In this document: positions 52,963 through 63,654 of the stretch, one piece after another
How the letters are laid out: every line of letters begins with the position of its first letter
Numbering within the stretch: position 1 is the stretch's first letter
Source of the DNA: Bedellia somnulentella
Taxonomy: Eukaryota > Arthropoda > Insecta > Lepidoptera > Bedelliidae
NCBI GenBank assembly: GCA_963576735.1
Contig: OY755179.1
Coordinates: 4,960,001-5,024,000 of the forward strand
Length of the DNA stretch: 64,000 nt
Reading direction: 5' to 3'
The notes under the pieces: model-generated
Databases searched by the model: none
Told to the model about the DNA's origin: nothing
The model's input: only the letters and a program-made list of their open reading frames with translations
Translations under genes and position numbers: made by a program

Positions 52963-53212
52963 GCCGTGTAGTGTCGGCTTAGAATAACATTACCCCATTT
53001 CTACCCGTGGGTGATCGTAAGAGGCGACTAAGGGTATAGGGGCTTTTTAAGTAATTTTTGGGCGATGTGGTTGGAGACCCGTCACCAAAAACATTTATTA
53101 TTACCATCTTTTCTCCAATCAACTTCCAAAAGTGGCTGAAGAATTTCTTATTCCAAAGTTCTGGCTACCCCGTTAAGGGATTTATAGCCGTGAGTATATG
53201 TATGTATGTATG
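52963..53212 (+). mobile_element. Family A retroposon, full length, CCCGTGGG subfamily
   Basis: GCCGTGTAGTGTCGGCTTAG, CTACCCGTGGGTGATCGTAA, GGCTACCCCGTTAAGGGAT and GTGAGTATATGTATGTATG. The hairpin loop differs from the usual TTCTA, but the CCCC..GGG stem is kept. Confidence 0.9.
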
Positions 53213-53308
53213 TTGATAGCAAAAGCCACATTCAACTCAATCCGTTGCGAAGAGAAACTTTAGAAAAGTACTACTAAAAAGTACTAAGTACTAGTAAAAG
53301 TACTAACT

Positions 53309-53480
53309 TAAACTCATGCTATTAATTCCTATTTGGTAGGCAGCTACTATTGATCGCCTAACTATACGCTCCTAACATACCTCGCTTGCTCATCAATCTT
53401 CACATTCATGCTCTTTTTCTTCTCACTTCTGACTTTGAATTCTAGCTGACGATTTTTTAAATCGTTTTCTAATGATTCTT
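53309..53480 (-). mobile_element. LINE-L fragment, diverged
   Basis: ACTCATGCTATTAATTCC, TAGGCAGCTACTATTGATCG, CTCCTAACATACCTCGCTTG and CTTCACATTCATGCTC keep the C-terminal coding order; the tail is gone. Confidence 0.6.
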
Positions 53481-53520
53481 AAATTCTCTTATACGGCCGT
53501 TTGCGAATAAAAAAATATAC

Positions 53521-53884
53521 ATAACATAACATAAACGTTCACGCCGAATATCCCCGAAGGGGTTGGCAGAGGTACTAATACTTCTGAACATCATGTGACT
53601 TTGTCACCTGGTGTTCAGAGTACCCACTTTTTGCATGGACAGTGTACTCACGTGATAGGGGGCATGCCTATCGCCGTTTTGTACGAATACACTGTCACAT
53701 GACTAAGTACAACTCAGCCATGTGGGTTTCCTCACGATGTTTTACCTCACCGTTAACAACCATGATAAATTAACCACACATATGTCTTTGGAAAAGACAA
53801 ATTGGTGTAGGCCCGACCCAGGATTTGAACACTAGTCGTTGGCACGATAACCGAGTGTTCTACCCACTGGGCTATCACGGTTGC
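53521..53884 (-). mobile_element. Family B SINE, full length, 13-bp TSD
   Basis: TAAAAAAATATAC flanks it (53508-53520 and 53885-53897). The (AACAT)n tail, CGTTCACGCCGAATATCCC, the CCCCGAAGGGG hairpin and a tRNA-like head ending GGGCTATCACGG are all present. One of the youngest copies. Confidence 0.92.
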
Positions 53885-53897
53885 TAAAAAAATATAC

Positions 53898-54342
53898 TTA
53901 AAAACATAGCTGCAGAAAAAACGGTTTAACCATTTCAGTTTAGCAAGTTAAATGAATTTCCCTTTCCAGCCTACAACAGGAATAATAAGGTAACAATTAA
54001 ATTTTCAAAACACAATACCGTACTGTTGCTAAGTGGAAAGGTGGAAATAGTGGTATTAACTTGTTCCGTAATTAAGGTTTACCTCTGGATTATATTCGGC
54101 GAATCTCGACCCAGCTTGCGTAAAGTTCCCAACTTGTACCGTTAGCATGGGACTTAAACTTGGACTTTTAACTTTAAGTGAGCTTTAAGTTTATCTGTCA
54201 CGGTAACCTGAACTTTCTTTGTGAGTACAGCTCGTAGCGAAAGTGGAGATTAGATAAAAAGTTTATACTATTGGGAAGTGGTAAACTGGTAATGCGGATG
54301 TGTCAATACAATATTTGATTTGAGTATATTATATGACATAAT
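53898..54342. other. No feature seen
   Basis: No gene or repeat assigned. Confidence 0.35.
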
Positions 54343-54456
54343 ATACATACATATACTCACGGCTATAAATCCATAAAAGGGGTAGCCAGGGCTAAGTACT
54401 TATAAATTTCTCAGCCACTTTTGGAAAATTGAGTGGGGTAAAGATGGTAAAGTAAA
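54343..54456 (-). mobile_element. Family A, 5'-truncated
   Basis: Tail to GTGGGGTAAAGATGGTAAAG; stops just before the GGGTCTCCAACC box. Confidence 0.8.
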
Positions 54457-54888
54457 AGTAATGACGCTCCTCAAAATAAGCAGCCATTTTAGATACCTTT
54501 TTATTTTAAAACCTTCGAGCGAAGTAAATCACTTTTTCAATTGTCCTTGTCATAGAGTTCGAGCGAGACATACAATCTGATGGATGATAATGATTTTTTA
54601 ATGGTTTTGTTATAGATTTCTTTGTATCAATTTGATACCTTGAAAAGGTGTTAAGTACCTTAATTTAAAGCTCTTTTGTACGATTTAATCTACATTATTT
54701 AATTAATAACAACGATAGTCATAACAGGGTTTGCCTTTATTTTAATTAATGTACTAATTAATTATTTCATCGAGATATAGGAAAATATATATACGATTAC
54801 CAATTTACTGTATAAGAACATTCCAAAACGGAATACACTGATTTTAATATTATAAACGCTTTAATAATTAATGAAAAGACAAAAACCA
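54457..54888. other. No feature seen
   Basis: AT-rich. Confidence 0.35.
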
Positions 54889-55035
54889 TCACGGCTATAA
54901 ATTCTAAGAAAACGGGAAGCCAGAGGATTAGAATGAGAGTTTCTTTTAACCCTTTTGGAAGCTAAAGGAGTTTATTAAAGGACGTTTGTCGGAGAGTCTT
55001 CAGCCTCATTATGTAAGAGCTATTCTAAGTCCGTT
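54889..55035 (-). mobile_element. Family A remnant, heavily diverged
   Basis: ATCACGGCTATAAATTCTAA, CGGGAAGCCAGAGGATTAG, CTTTTGGAAGCTAAAGGAG and AAGAGCTATTCTAAGTCCG. Confidence 0.65.
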
Positions 55036-55586
55036 CCTATTTAGTAAATATATATATATATACTAAAGTATACATACATATATATACATACTACACATAC
55101 ATATAAAAAAAACTTAAAAACGTTTATTTAAAAGACTCAAAGCAGAGGCTAACACTCGTGAAAATGTGAAACACCAACAATCTCATATGACGGCAACAAT
55201 TTTTGGTCAAAGGTTTTACATTGCCAAAGATAAACTAAGATATACAATCATTAGATTTAAATTTGTTTGAGTTACTGGATTCTCAAAAAAAATTACATCT
55301 TCTTGACAAATTCATTCTACCATTAATTTTAATGTTACTTTTCAAAATAAAAACTTAAATGTTTGACGTCAGTAATTTAATTTAAACGAAATATCGTAAA
55401 ACTCTACCGTACTCTTCGCTTCGTTTCTACCGGTCAGTAGTGTTATAAATAAAACCAGAAAAGAAACTCTCTATTTCTATTTTTTTAATGTACAATTTTA
55501 CCATTATACAATCTTGGAAACCATACCTAAACGTTAATATTTAAACAAGTTTGCTTCAAAAAGCTGATGTTTTTTTTAATTCTGGA
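55036..55586. other. No gene; short (TA)n/(CATA)n patches
   Basis: 55048-55105 is a mixed (AT)n and (CATA)n tract, perhaps the remains of a retroposon tail. Confidence 0.35.
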
Positions 55587-55599
55587 GTTCTGGCTATCA

Positions 55600-56656
55600 T
55601 AACATAACATAACATAAACGTTCACGCCGAATATCGCCGAAGGGGTTGGCAGAGGTACTAATACTTCTGAACATCACATGACTTAGTCACCCGGTGTTCA
55701 GAGTACCACGTTTTGCATGGACAGTGTACTCACTAGTGATGTAACGAATATTCGCATTCTGATTTTCTATATTCGTATTCGCATTCGCATTCGTGAATAT
55801 CTTTTGAATAAATTGCGAATATGAAATTGCAGAAACATAGAATGTTATGACAATATTAGGTAAATTTAAATGAAACAAAATAGTATTAATACTTATATTT
55901 TCTTTTTAATTGTAAAACGTTCGAACTTAACATCTTTTTCGTTTTATAATTTACCTTTTTTGTGTTTATAAATCACAGTTCTTATGACATTACAAAACAA
56001 ATAGTACTGTGTTCATGTTTAGGCAGTCTTATTAAGTAGGTACGTAAAGTAGTGATTTGATCAGTCTTCGTCTTGCCTACACATACACATACTTTGATAA
56101 TTATTTAAACTTAAAAATAAAATAAACTGAATTTTCTACATGTTTTGCTTTATAAGATTTTGTCCTAAGAAAAAAAAATAAAATCTTTTATTTTCTTTTT
56201 AAAAACTAAACAACATACACTTAACCGCAGCTTACTTAGCCGCAGTAGCGCTGCGCGCGCCCTGCGCCCTACTTTGAATCATAGACAAACGGCGCCAAAT
56301 TTGAAACCTGTATATTCGCATTCGCATCCGCATTCGCGAATGTCAACAACAGATATTCGCATTCGCATTCGTATTCGCGAATGCTTAAAAACTGACATTC
56401 GTTACATCTCTAGTACTCACGTGATAGGGCGCAGGCCTATCGCCGTTCTGTACGAATACACTGTCACATGACTAAGTACAACTCAGCCATGTGGGTTTCC
56501 TCACGATGTTTTCCCTAACCGTTAACAACCATGGTAAATTAACCACACATATTTCTTTAGAAAAGACAAATTGGTGTAGGCCCGCCGGACCCGGGATTTG
56601 AACACTAGTCGCTTACACGTTAACCGGTGTTCTACCCATTGAGCTATCACGTCGTC
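55600..56656 (-). mobile_element. Family B SINE, full length, split by a hAT element, 13-bp TSD
   Basis: GTTCTGGCTATCA occurs at 55587-55599 and 56657-56669. SINE parts: 55600-55733 (tail to GTGTACTCAC) and 56421-56656 (GTGATAGGGCGCAGG to the tRNA-like head). Removal of the insert and one 8-bp duplicate restores a continuous SINE. The target site itself looks like an old family A 3' region (TTCTGGCTATCAC..CAGTCGTTAGTATAT). Confidence 0.92.
55734..56412. mobile_element. hAT-type non-autonomous element, 679 bp, 8-bp TSD
   Basis: The termini TAGTGATGTAACGAAT and the reverse complement of ATTCGTTACATCTCTA form a 16-bp TIR with one mismatch, the TAGNG start of many hAT elements. GTACTCAC is duplicated exactly (55726-55733 and 56413-56420). 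Subterminal arrays of ATTCGC/GCGAAT words (about 55745-55800 and 56308-56380) are clustered at both ends, as for hAT transposase binding sites. The interior is AT-rich with a GC-rich patch (56228-56272). No transposase. Confidence 0.92.
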
Positions 56657-56705
56657 GTTCTGGCTATCACTTTTTGTGATTTCCAGTCGTTAGTATATCC
56701 AAATA
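56657..56705 (+). mobile_element. Family A 3' end, diverged (target of the SINE insertion)
   Basis: TTCTGGCTATCACTTTTTGT then GATTTCCAGTCGTTAGTATA aligns with CTCTGGCTACCCC..GGGATTTATAGCCGTGAGTATA. Confidence 0.5.
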
Positions 56706-57076
56706 TATATGAGAAAATTTAGGATATTTGCTAAAAAACCGACCCACTGCCTATTTGATATAAATCAATATTAGTGTTCATCCCAAAAACCACGTGGGTG
56801 TCACAATCCTCACCAGACAATTTGTTCTAGGGAATAAATACGGACAGGGTCATAAAAGGTCACCCAAAAGGTTATTCAAGTGTTGTCTTTACAACTCTTT
56901 GGTGTTAGTTTAAGGTTGTATGTTTGGAAAATTTATTGTACTCGTAAGCTTGCTCTTTGTTTCAGCCATTTGAATATAACGATGAATTAAACAAATGTAG
57001 GGGATGGCTAGGGCATATAAATAAATAAAAATGGCTTCATACAACAGTTTATCTTTTTTTGTATATAATATGTTCA
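56706..57076. other. No feature seen
   Basis: No assignable motif. Confidence 0.35.
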
Positions 57077-57300
57077 GCTGTGTGGTGTCAGTTTAGAAAA
57101 GCCCTTTCATCCGTTTAAAAATAAAAACCGTCAGTGTTTGTATGTAGCGACTAAGCATGTTAGGGTTTTTAAATGATGTTTCGGCGATGCGGTTGAAGAA
57201 CCATCACCAACAAACTTTATTTTACCATGTTTTCCGCACTCACCTACCAAAAGTGGCTTCGAAATTTCTTTCTAGCCGTGAGTCTATATATGTATGTATG
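57077..57300 (+). mobile_element. Family A retroposon, diverged, with deleted hairpin
   Basis: GCTGTGTGGTGTCAGTTTAG, GGCGATGCGGTTGAAGAACC, CCAAAAGTGGCTTCGAAATT, then directly TCTAGCCGTGAGTCTATATA. The GCTCTGGCTACCCC part of the 3' module is missing. Confidence 0.8.
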
Positions 57301-58479
57301 TCAATAGCTTAAAATAATGAAAGAAATGCACCAGATTCTCTGTGAATCCGAACATCAAATTGAAATAGATTGCTCTAGATTCATTAATTGCGGTTGAATG
57401 CTAGGGGCGTTCAACACTTTCATCCTGGCCAAGACAAATGGAGCAATTAAAAACTTACCTTTATTGGTATAATACTATAAAATTATCTAAGAAAAATAAC
57501 AAAAATTGTAGTTTAAGAAGCAACAGGGGTAGTTTTTTTCATCCATGGTCAATGTGGTGAAACCCATCACACAAAAGTTTATACTATATTTTTATTCCTC
57601 TTAACGTTATCACATAAAAAGAGATATGAAACTCAATTTAGAACTCACACTCAGAACTGTTTAATCACAGATGTCTCCAGTGTCGTCAAAATCCAAAATG
57701 TCTTTGTATCCAAAACACATGACAAGGATAAAATGAGAAATGGACGCTTGCCGCAACTCCCGAGCGCCCAGAACTTGAGTGAATATACATCGAATAATAA
57801 ATATTCCTATCGTGTCTCTTCTTATTCGTTCACATATATTTTCTTCGGTTAAATAAATGTAGGGAAATGTAAGTAGAACGCCAAGTTTACAAGAAAAATA
57901 CAGCTTAGACTCGGATCTTCGAGATGCGCGAAGAATATTTACGTTTACTTAAACTTGTTATTTCCGAGTGAGGTGTGCTAGTAATATGCGTTTTAAAAAT
58001 TCCCGCTAGAGAAAGTCCTTAGAAAAGTTGTTTGTAGTAATCGAAAAATATACGTTCTTTGATCTTAACTTTGAGTTCATAAAAGAAGAGAATAACCATA
58101 CGTTTGTTATGTTACGGTATATTATAGAATCGTTTTTTGGTTATATAGTTGCTAGTATCTGTTCTTAAAATATTGATTAAAAAAGAATAATTCTTTTGTA
58201 AAAGCGAATGCATATAAAGAAGTAAATACTGCACAAAGAGTGTTGAGGCTCAATATATTTATTTTCTATTACTTCATGTTGCCAATAGATGGGCTGCTTG
58301 ACCTGTCTACATCGCGGTGTCGAAATATTTTTATTACTGTATATATACCAATTCCAAAGTGACAATCGATGAATCGATAGTCTCTGGCTATACTAAAGAA
58401 TTTAATGTTGTAAACTAAATATATTAGAATGTATATATTGCAATTTACATCATCTAACCACTAACATATTGTGATTAAC
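57301..58479. other. No gene; possible old copy of the array motif
   Basis: 58180-58345 ends CTGTCTACATCGCGGTGTCG then AAATATTTTTAT, like the unit end CCTACATCGCGGAGTGTAAA seen three times downstream. 58365-58395 (ATCGATAGTCTCTGGCTATA) is a LINE-L scrap. Otherwise unassigned. Confidence 0.35.
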
Positions 58480-58848
58480 TGCCTTCTACTCCCCAACATA
58501 AAGAAACAATCTTATGTTATTCTATCCTAATAACATGACAAAACAATTCTCTTAGCAAACAAGAGACAATTAGAACTAGTCATGTCCGCCTCTCAAGTGC
58601 GTCTATACTCGCGCTCGTAGTTGCACTAAGACGAGTTTTCGTGTGAACTTCGTATGAGGGCAGAGCACGAACTCACAATTTACATCTGTAGTGGTTTGCA
58701 GTTCTAAGCTCAAGCTGGCCATACACGTAACGTTATTATTGCACAAGCATGTTAGAGCGCACACTACAGCGGACTCAAACGCACATAGCAGCGTCTCCTC
58801 TCTCACTCATATTCCTACATCGCGGAGTGTAAATGTTTTTTGAGTTAT

Positions 58849-59188
58849 TTTATTTATTTTATTTTATTTTATTTTATTCGGAAGATTTACAGCATTAAAA
58901 CTTTTTGATACAAACTTAATTAATTATCTTTTAGCCATTTACAAATCTTCACACATAATATCTTGCTAAAAAAAACAGGTTATGTTTACTTTGTAATAAT
59001 CAATATGATTATACTGCAGAGAACTTTTTTTTTTAAAATGAAATATAAATCTATTACATTACATAACAATATTTAGACATTAACAAGGTGCCTGCTACTG
59101 GTTGTCGTTAAAGTACTGCCGGGTCAAACTTGACTTTATAGATGTCACCGTGCTATCAAAAATATCTATATTATTATCGTTAATAATT
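58849..59188. mobile_element. Insertion of about 340 bp in the first array unit
   Basis: In the second unit TTTTTTGAGTTA runs straight into AGCATAGATAC. In the first unit 340 bp beginning with a (TTTTA)n run separates them. The (TTTTA)n end suggests a minus-strand retroposon tail. No promoter box or ORF is recognised. Confidence 0.55.
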
Positions 59189-60258
59189 AAGCATAGATAC
59201 AAATTATAAGTTGGTACACAGCAGGGTGTACTGGCAAGTATGTCTTTTCTGTTTCCACATACTAATACAAGTTTAAAGATGTGATGATTCGGCTAAACTA
59301 TTATAATTCAGTAACTATACATACATATATTCATGTCATTATTTCCTGTTAGGGTAGCATATAGTTCTTGATAAGATTCGTTTAAATATAGACAATTATT
59401 TGAGCGAGTGGTCTAAATATAAACAAAAAAAAGAAAGGCCTCTACATAGAGGATTTTGATAGCTATAGAAATGAAAGATTTGATTATTATTTTAGTATGT
59501 TTATCCTGAAATTTATATTACCTAGCTACTAACTAAAAAAAAATACTTGGCTTCCTTCCGGCCACCAATAAAAAGAAAGAATGTAGTAATATACGCTGAT
59601 AACATAACAATACAATTTTCTTAGCAAGCAAGAGACAATTAGAACTAGTCATTTCCGCCTCTCAAGTGCGTCTATACTCGAGCTCGTAGTTTGCACAAAG
59701 ACGAGTTTTCGTGTGAACTTCGTATGAGGGCAGAGCACGAACTCACAATTTGCATCTGTAGTGGTTTGCAGTTCTAAGCTCAAGCTGGCCATACACGTAA
59801 CGTTATTATTGCACAAGCATGTTAGAGCGCACACTACTGCGGACTCAAACGCACATAGCAGCGTCTCACTCATATTCCTACATCGCGGAGTGTAAATGTT
59901 TTTTGAGTTAAGCATAGATACAAATTATAAGTTGGTACACAGCAGGGTGTACTGGCAAGTATGTCTTTTCTGTTTCCACATACTAATACAAGTTTAAAGA
60001 TGTGATGATTCGGCTAAACTATTATAATTCAGTAACTATACATACATATATTCATGTCATTATTTCCTGTTAGGGTAGCATATAGTTCTTGATAAGATTC
60101 GTTTAAATATAGAAAATATTTGAGCGAATGTTCTAAATATAAACAAAAAAAGAAAGGCTCTATGTAGAGTATATTGAAAGCCATAGAAATGAAAGATTGA
60201 ATTTATTATTTAAGTATGTTTATCTTGAAATTTATATTACCTAGCTACTAATTAAAAA

Positions 60259-60435
60259 CGTTATTGGGGCTTTTAAAGGATTTTTGGGCGATGCGGTTGG
60301 AGACCCATTAGCAACAACCTTTATATTACCATCTTTTCCCCACTAAAATTTCCAAAAGTGGCTGAGGAATTTTTAATTCCTAAGCTCTGGCTACCCCTTC
60401 TAGGGATCTATAGCCGTGAGTATATGTATGTATGT
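60259..60435 (+). mobile_element. Family A, 5'-truncated, with TSD and matching empty site
   Basis: AATTAAAAA occurs at 60250-60258 and 60436-60444. The neighbouring array unit has the uninterrupted site (CTACTAACTAAAAAAAAATA, about 59526-59545). The insert begins inside family A at CGTTATTGGGGCTTTTAAAG and keeps the complete 3' module and tail. Confidence 0.93.
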
Positions 60436-60788
60436 AATTAAAAAAAATACTTGGCTTCCTTCTGGCCACCAATAAAAAGAAAGAATAAAGTATATACGCT
60501 GATAACATAACAATACAATTCTCTTAGCAACCAAGAGACAATTAGAACTAGTCATGTCCGCCTCTCAAGTGCGTCTATACTGGCGCTCGTAGTTTGCACA
60601 AAGACGAGTTTTCGTGTGAACTTCGTATGAGGGCAGAGCACGAACTCACAATTTACATCTGTAGTGGTTTGCAGTTCTAAGCTCAAGCTGGCCATACACG
60701 TAACCTTATTATTGCGCAAACTTTGGCTTGTACTAATACAAGTTTAAAGAGGTGATGACTCGGCTTAAATATTATACTTTAACCAAAT

Positions 60789-61037
60789 ACATACATACAT
60801 ATACTCACGCCTATAAATCCCTAGAAGAGGTAGCCAGAGCTTCGGAATAAGAAATTACTCAGCCACTTTTGGAAGTTGAGTGGGAAAAAGATTGTAAAGG
60901 TTTTTGGTGATGGGTCTCCTACTGTATCGCCCTAAAATCACTTCAAAAGCCCCAATACCCTAAGCCGCCTCTTACGAAGTTACGAACACCCACGGGAAGA
61001 AATGGGATAGTGCTATCTAAGCCGACACTACACAGCA
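60789..61037 (-). mobile_element. Family A retroposon, full length
   Basis: Complete. An 8-base insertion (AAGTTACG) lies in the CTCTTACG..AACACCCACGGG box. The flanks CTTTAACCAAA and TCTTAAACGAAA may be a degraded TSD. Confidence 0.88.
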
Positions 61038-61307
61038 TCTTAAACGAAATAAAATCAAGTATTTTTAACAGTGAATTAGTAGTAGATAACTATCGTAGAT
61101 TGTGTAGATTAGCGGATAGTTATCAGTTTCACCATGTTGTTGGACATCTATCTCACATGACTATAATTAATTGACCTCTCCATTGAAAGGTTTTCTGGAA
61201 GAGGTCGCTTACAGTGATAAGACCGCCAATTGTACTTTGGTTATTTAATTCTGTGTATTTGTAAATGTTTCTCCATTTTTATGCGCAATAAAAAGTTTTC
61301 TATTCTA

Positions 61308-61553
61308 AATACATACATACATATACTCACGGCTATGAATCCCTAAAAGGGGTAGCCAGAGCTAAGGAATAAGAAATTCCTCAGCCACTTTAAGTTGCGT
61401 GGGGAAAATATGGTAAAATAAAGGTTGTTGGTGATGGGTCTCCAACCGCATCGCCCAAAAATCCCTTAAAAGCCCCAATACCGTTAGTCGCCTCTTACGT
61501 ACACCCACCGGAAGATATGAGGTAGTGCTATTCTATGCCGACACTACACAGCT
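61308..61553 (-). mobile_element. Family A retroposon, full length, 14-bp TSD (reference copy)
   Basis: AGTTTTCTATTCTA occurs at 61294-61307 and 61554-61567. This gives exact element limits of 246 bp: tail (CATA)n at the left, head ..GACACTACACAGCT at the right. Family limits used elsewhere are taken from here. Confidence 0.95.
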
Positions 61554-61567
61554 AGTTTTCTATTCTA

Positions 61568-62099
61568 TTCTATGAATATATAAAAGAATTAAGCACGCTA
61601 TATGTAAAGCCAATGTCTGAAGAAGAAAAGAAACTTAACATTCAAGTGAATACTTAACTACGTAAAGAGAAGAGACAATACAAAGTACATACTGAAATTA
61701 TACGACTCTTGTATACTATCATTTCACTTATTTTTATATTCCTCTAGTCGAGTTCAGTTTTAACAGATGCTGGTCCGAAGCAGGGCGGGCCGTATTGAGA
61801 AATATTAGATGTATTTTTTCTACTTATATAATAAAATTAATAGATTACTATATAACTTAAACAACTTTGAATGCAAGAAAAAACTTCAATCGTGGCTATT
61901 AAATCTTACATACACGGAATCAGAGGAATTGCTTAATATAATAAGTTAATATAAGATGTTTTTATTTATTTTTTATCATAATAATACAATTAGTCGATTA
62001 TTTATTATCGATTCTGATTATAATTTATACACTACTTACCAATACCATTATATGAAAACTGATATTTTAAGCCTTTTTTGTTTATTGTTTGTGTTAAAT
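61568..62099. other. No feature seen
   Basis: AT-rich; no motif. Confidence 0.35.
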
Positions 62100-62148
62100 A
62101 AACTGTCACATGACTAAGCCCAAGTACAACTCAGCCATCTGGATAGAA
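62100..62148 (-). mobile_element. Family B fragment
   Basis: AACTGTCACATGACTAAGCC then AAGTACAACTCAGCCATCTG. Confidence 0.6.
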
Positions 62149-62171
62149 TTAGGATAACAACTATGCGCATA

Positions 62172-62400
62172 ATATAAATACATATAATGACGCCATTAGT
62201 TGCCATTGGGGTGAGCAGAGGCTATCAATCGCCGCTTGGCACATTCCTTGAAAACCTCTCTGGCTTGATTTACATCCATAAATAGTTTCATACATGCCCT
62301 TTTATAGATCATACTTCGGGCGCCCGCTTTTTTAAGCAATTATTTATTTAATATAAATATGTCATCCGTGGTCGTTCTTCGCTGATATTACCATCCATAT
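62172..62400 (-). mobile_element. LINE-L 3' end
   Basis: ATACATATAATGACGCCATT, AGTTGCCATTGGGGTGAGCA, CTGGCTTGATTTACATCCAT, ATACATGCCCTTTTATAGAT and CATACTTCGGGCGCCCGCTT follow the LINE-L coding end; NERRTTTD-type upstream codons are eroded after about 62340. Confidence 0.8.
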
Positions 62401-62699
62401 GAATTATAGTTCTACATAATAAAATATTTCAGTTTAAATTTCCAACTACAGCCCTGTTTTTCCTAAGTCGGATCAGAATATAGGTCGAGAGCCATCGCAC
62501 ATCTCTTACGACTTGTTGTAACAGCTTACACTGAACAACACCTGCTTAGATCGCTTGTTTATATTTACTTAGCGATCGATATTTGCATTCGGCTCTTGGC
62601 CTTTTACATTTAATCCAAAAGGTTACCTAATAAGGAACGTTTTTAACATCACGTGATAATTGGTCTTGCATAATTAAAATAAAACTTCTCTCTAAACTC

Positions 62700-63165
62700 A
62701 AACTCAAACACTACGCCGTATAACATGGAACGGATGGCAGAGGTACTAATACTTCTGCACATCACTATTGTCACCTGGTGTTCAGATTACCCACGTCTTG
62801 CACGGAGGGAGCACAAGACATAGGGGCAGGCTGTCTGTGTTTCGGTACTAAAACACTGTCACATGATTTAAATCTTTTTTAAATCTTTTTGTTCATGAAA
62901 ATTTTTGTTCATTGACACGGTGGCTCAATTGGCAGAGCGTCGGGGCGTATACCCGAGGTCGCGGGTTCGATTCCCGTCTGTTTTGAATTTTTTCTTTCCT
63001 TTATTTATTCTTTATTTATTACTGTCACATGACTTAGCACAAATTAGCCATGTAAGTTTCCTTACTATTTTTGCCTTCATCGTTAACAACCATGATAAAT
63101 TAACCAAACCTCTAACTTACAGAAAAACATATTGGTGTAGGCCCGACCCAGAATTTAAATAGTGA
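62700..63165 (-). mobile_element. Family B SINE split by a family C unit
   Basis: The parts 62700-62866 (CGCCGTATAACATGG, GGCAGAGGTACTAATACTTC, CACCTGGTGTTCAG) and 63021-63165 (ACTGTCACATGACTTAGC to GGTGTAGGCCCGACCCAG) are contiguous in family B. ACTGTCACATGA, the SINE's own sequence, is repeated on both sides of the insert. Confidence 0.85.
62867..63020 (+). mobile_element. Family C unit, short form, 12-bp TSD, intact tRNA-like boxes
   Basis: ACTGTCACATGA occurs at 62855-62866 and 63021-63032. It has CTTTTTGTTCATGAAAA at the left, a plus-strand tRNA-like module (GACACGGTGGCTCAATTGGC, GCGGGTTCGATTCCCGTCTG) and CTTTCCTTTATTTATTCTTT. It lacks the left inverted tRNA-like module and most of the left AT arm, so it looks like an internally collapsed fold-back. 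Confidence 0.8.
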
Positions 63166-63194
63166 TTGGGAAAAAATATTAAAATTACCCCTGT

Positions 63195-63242
63195 GTGGCT
63201 GGTCTTTGCCTACCCCATTGCGGTTGAGTACCTGTATGTAGG
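63195..63242 (+). mobile_element. LINE-L terminus scrap
   Basis: GGCTGGTCTTTGCCTACCCC, ATTGCGGTTGAGTACCTGTA then TGTA. Confidence 0.45.
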
Positions 63243-63654
63243 CATTATATACTTGACTTGTATTTATTACGCGCTCAACATTTGTATTCGCTTTGGAACA
63301 TAACATACTTTGTATTCAGAAATAGTACCGTTTTTTTATAAAATAATATTCAAAATAGGTTTATAATGTTGGTATTTCCAATTCTTAATCCCTAGCTGCT
63401 TATTTAGTGATCAACAATGAACATATAGATAAATAGATAACTCATTTATTTAAATTAACAAACACCATGCAACAAAAGCAATAATTTTTAGCACAAATTT
63501 GAATTACATCATTTTTAAAGTAAAAATTAGTGCTATGGTAACACAAACTAGGTCCTAACTCAGCGCTTGATATTGCCAAGAGGCAAAACACTAGCTTTCA
63601 GTTAAGACTCACATTACACAATCTCTAACCATAAAATAATATCCTTACAAAAAT
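63243..63654. other. No feature seen
   Basis: AT-rich. Confidence 0.35.

Larger units (their letters stand above)
58480..60775. repeat. Local tandem array, unit about 720 bp
   Basis: Two blocks alternate. Block E (CAAGAGACAATTAGAACTAG to CATCGCGGAGTGTAAATG) occurs at about 58520-58848, 59599-59908 and, truncated, 60498-60720. Block Q (GCATAGATACAAATTATAAG to ATATACGCTGATAACATAAC) occurs at about 59189-59598, 59909-60497 and, partial, 60731-60775. Units are nearly identical, so the array is recent. Q itself contains a LINE-L scrap (ATACATATATTCATGTCATT, TCCTGTTAGGGTAGC). The minus-strand open frames in E (58603-58806, 59649-59915) repeat with the unit and show no known domain. Confidence 0.85.

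Noticed and set aside
58603..59915. Minus-strand open frames of 67 and 88 codons with nearly the same sequence
   Set aside because: Their similarity comes from the tandem array unit. There is no known domain, no third intact copy, and no flanking gene structure.
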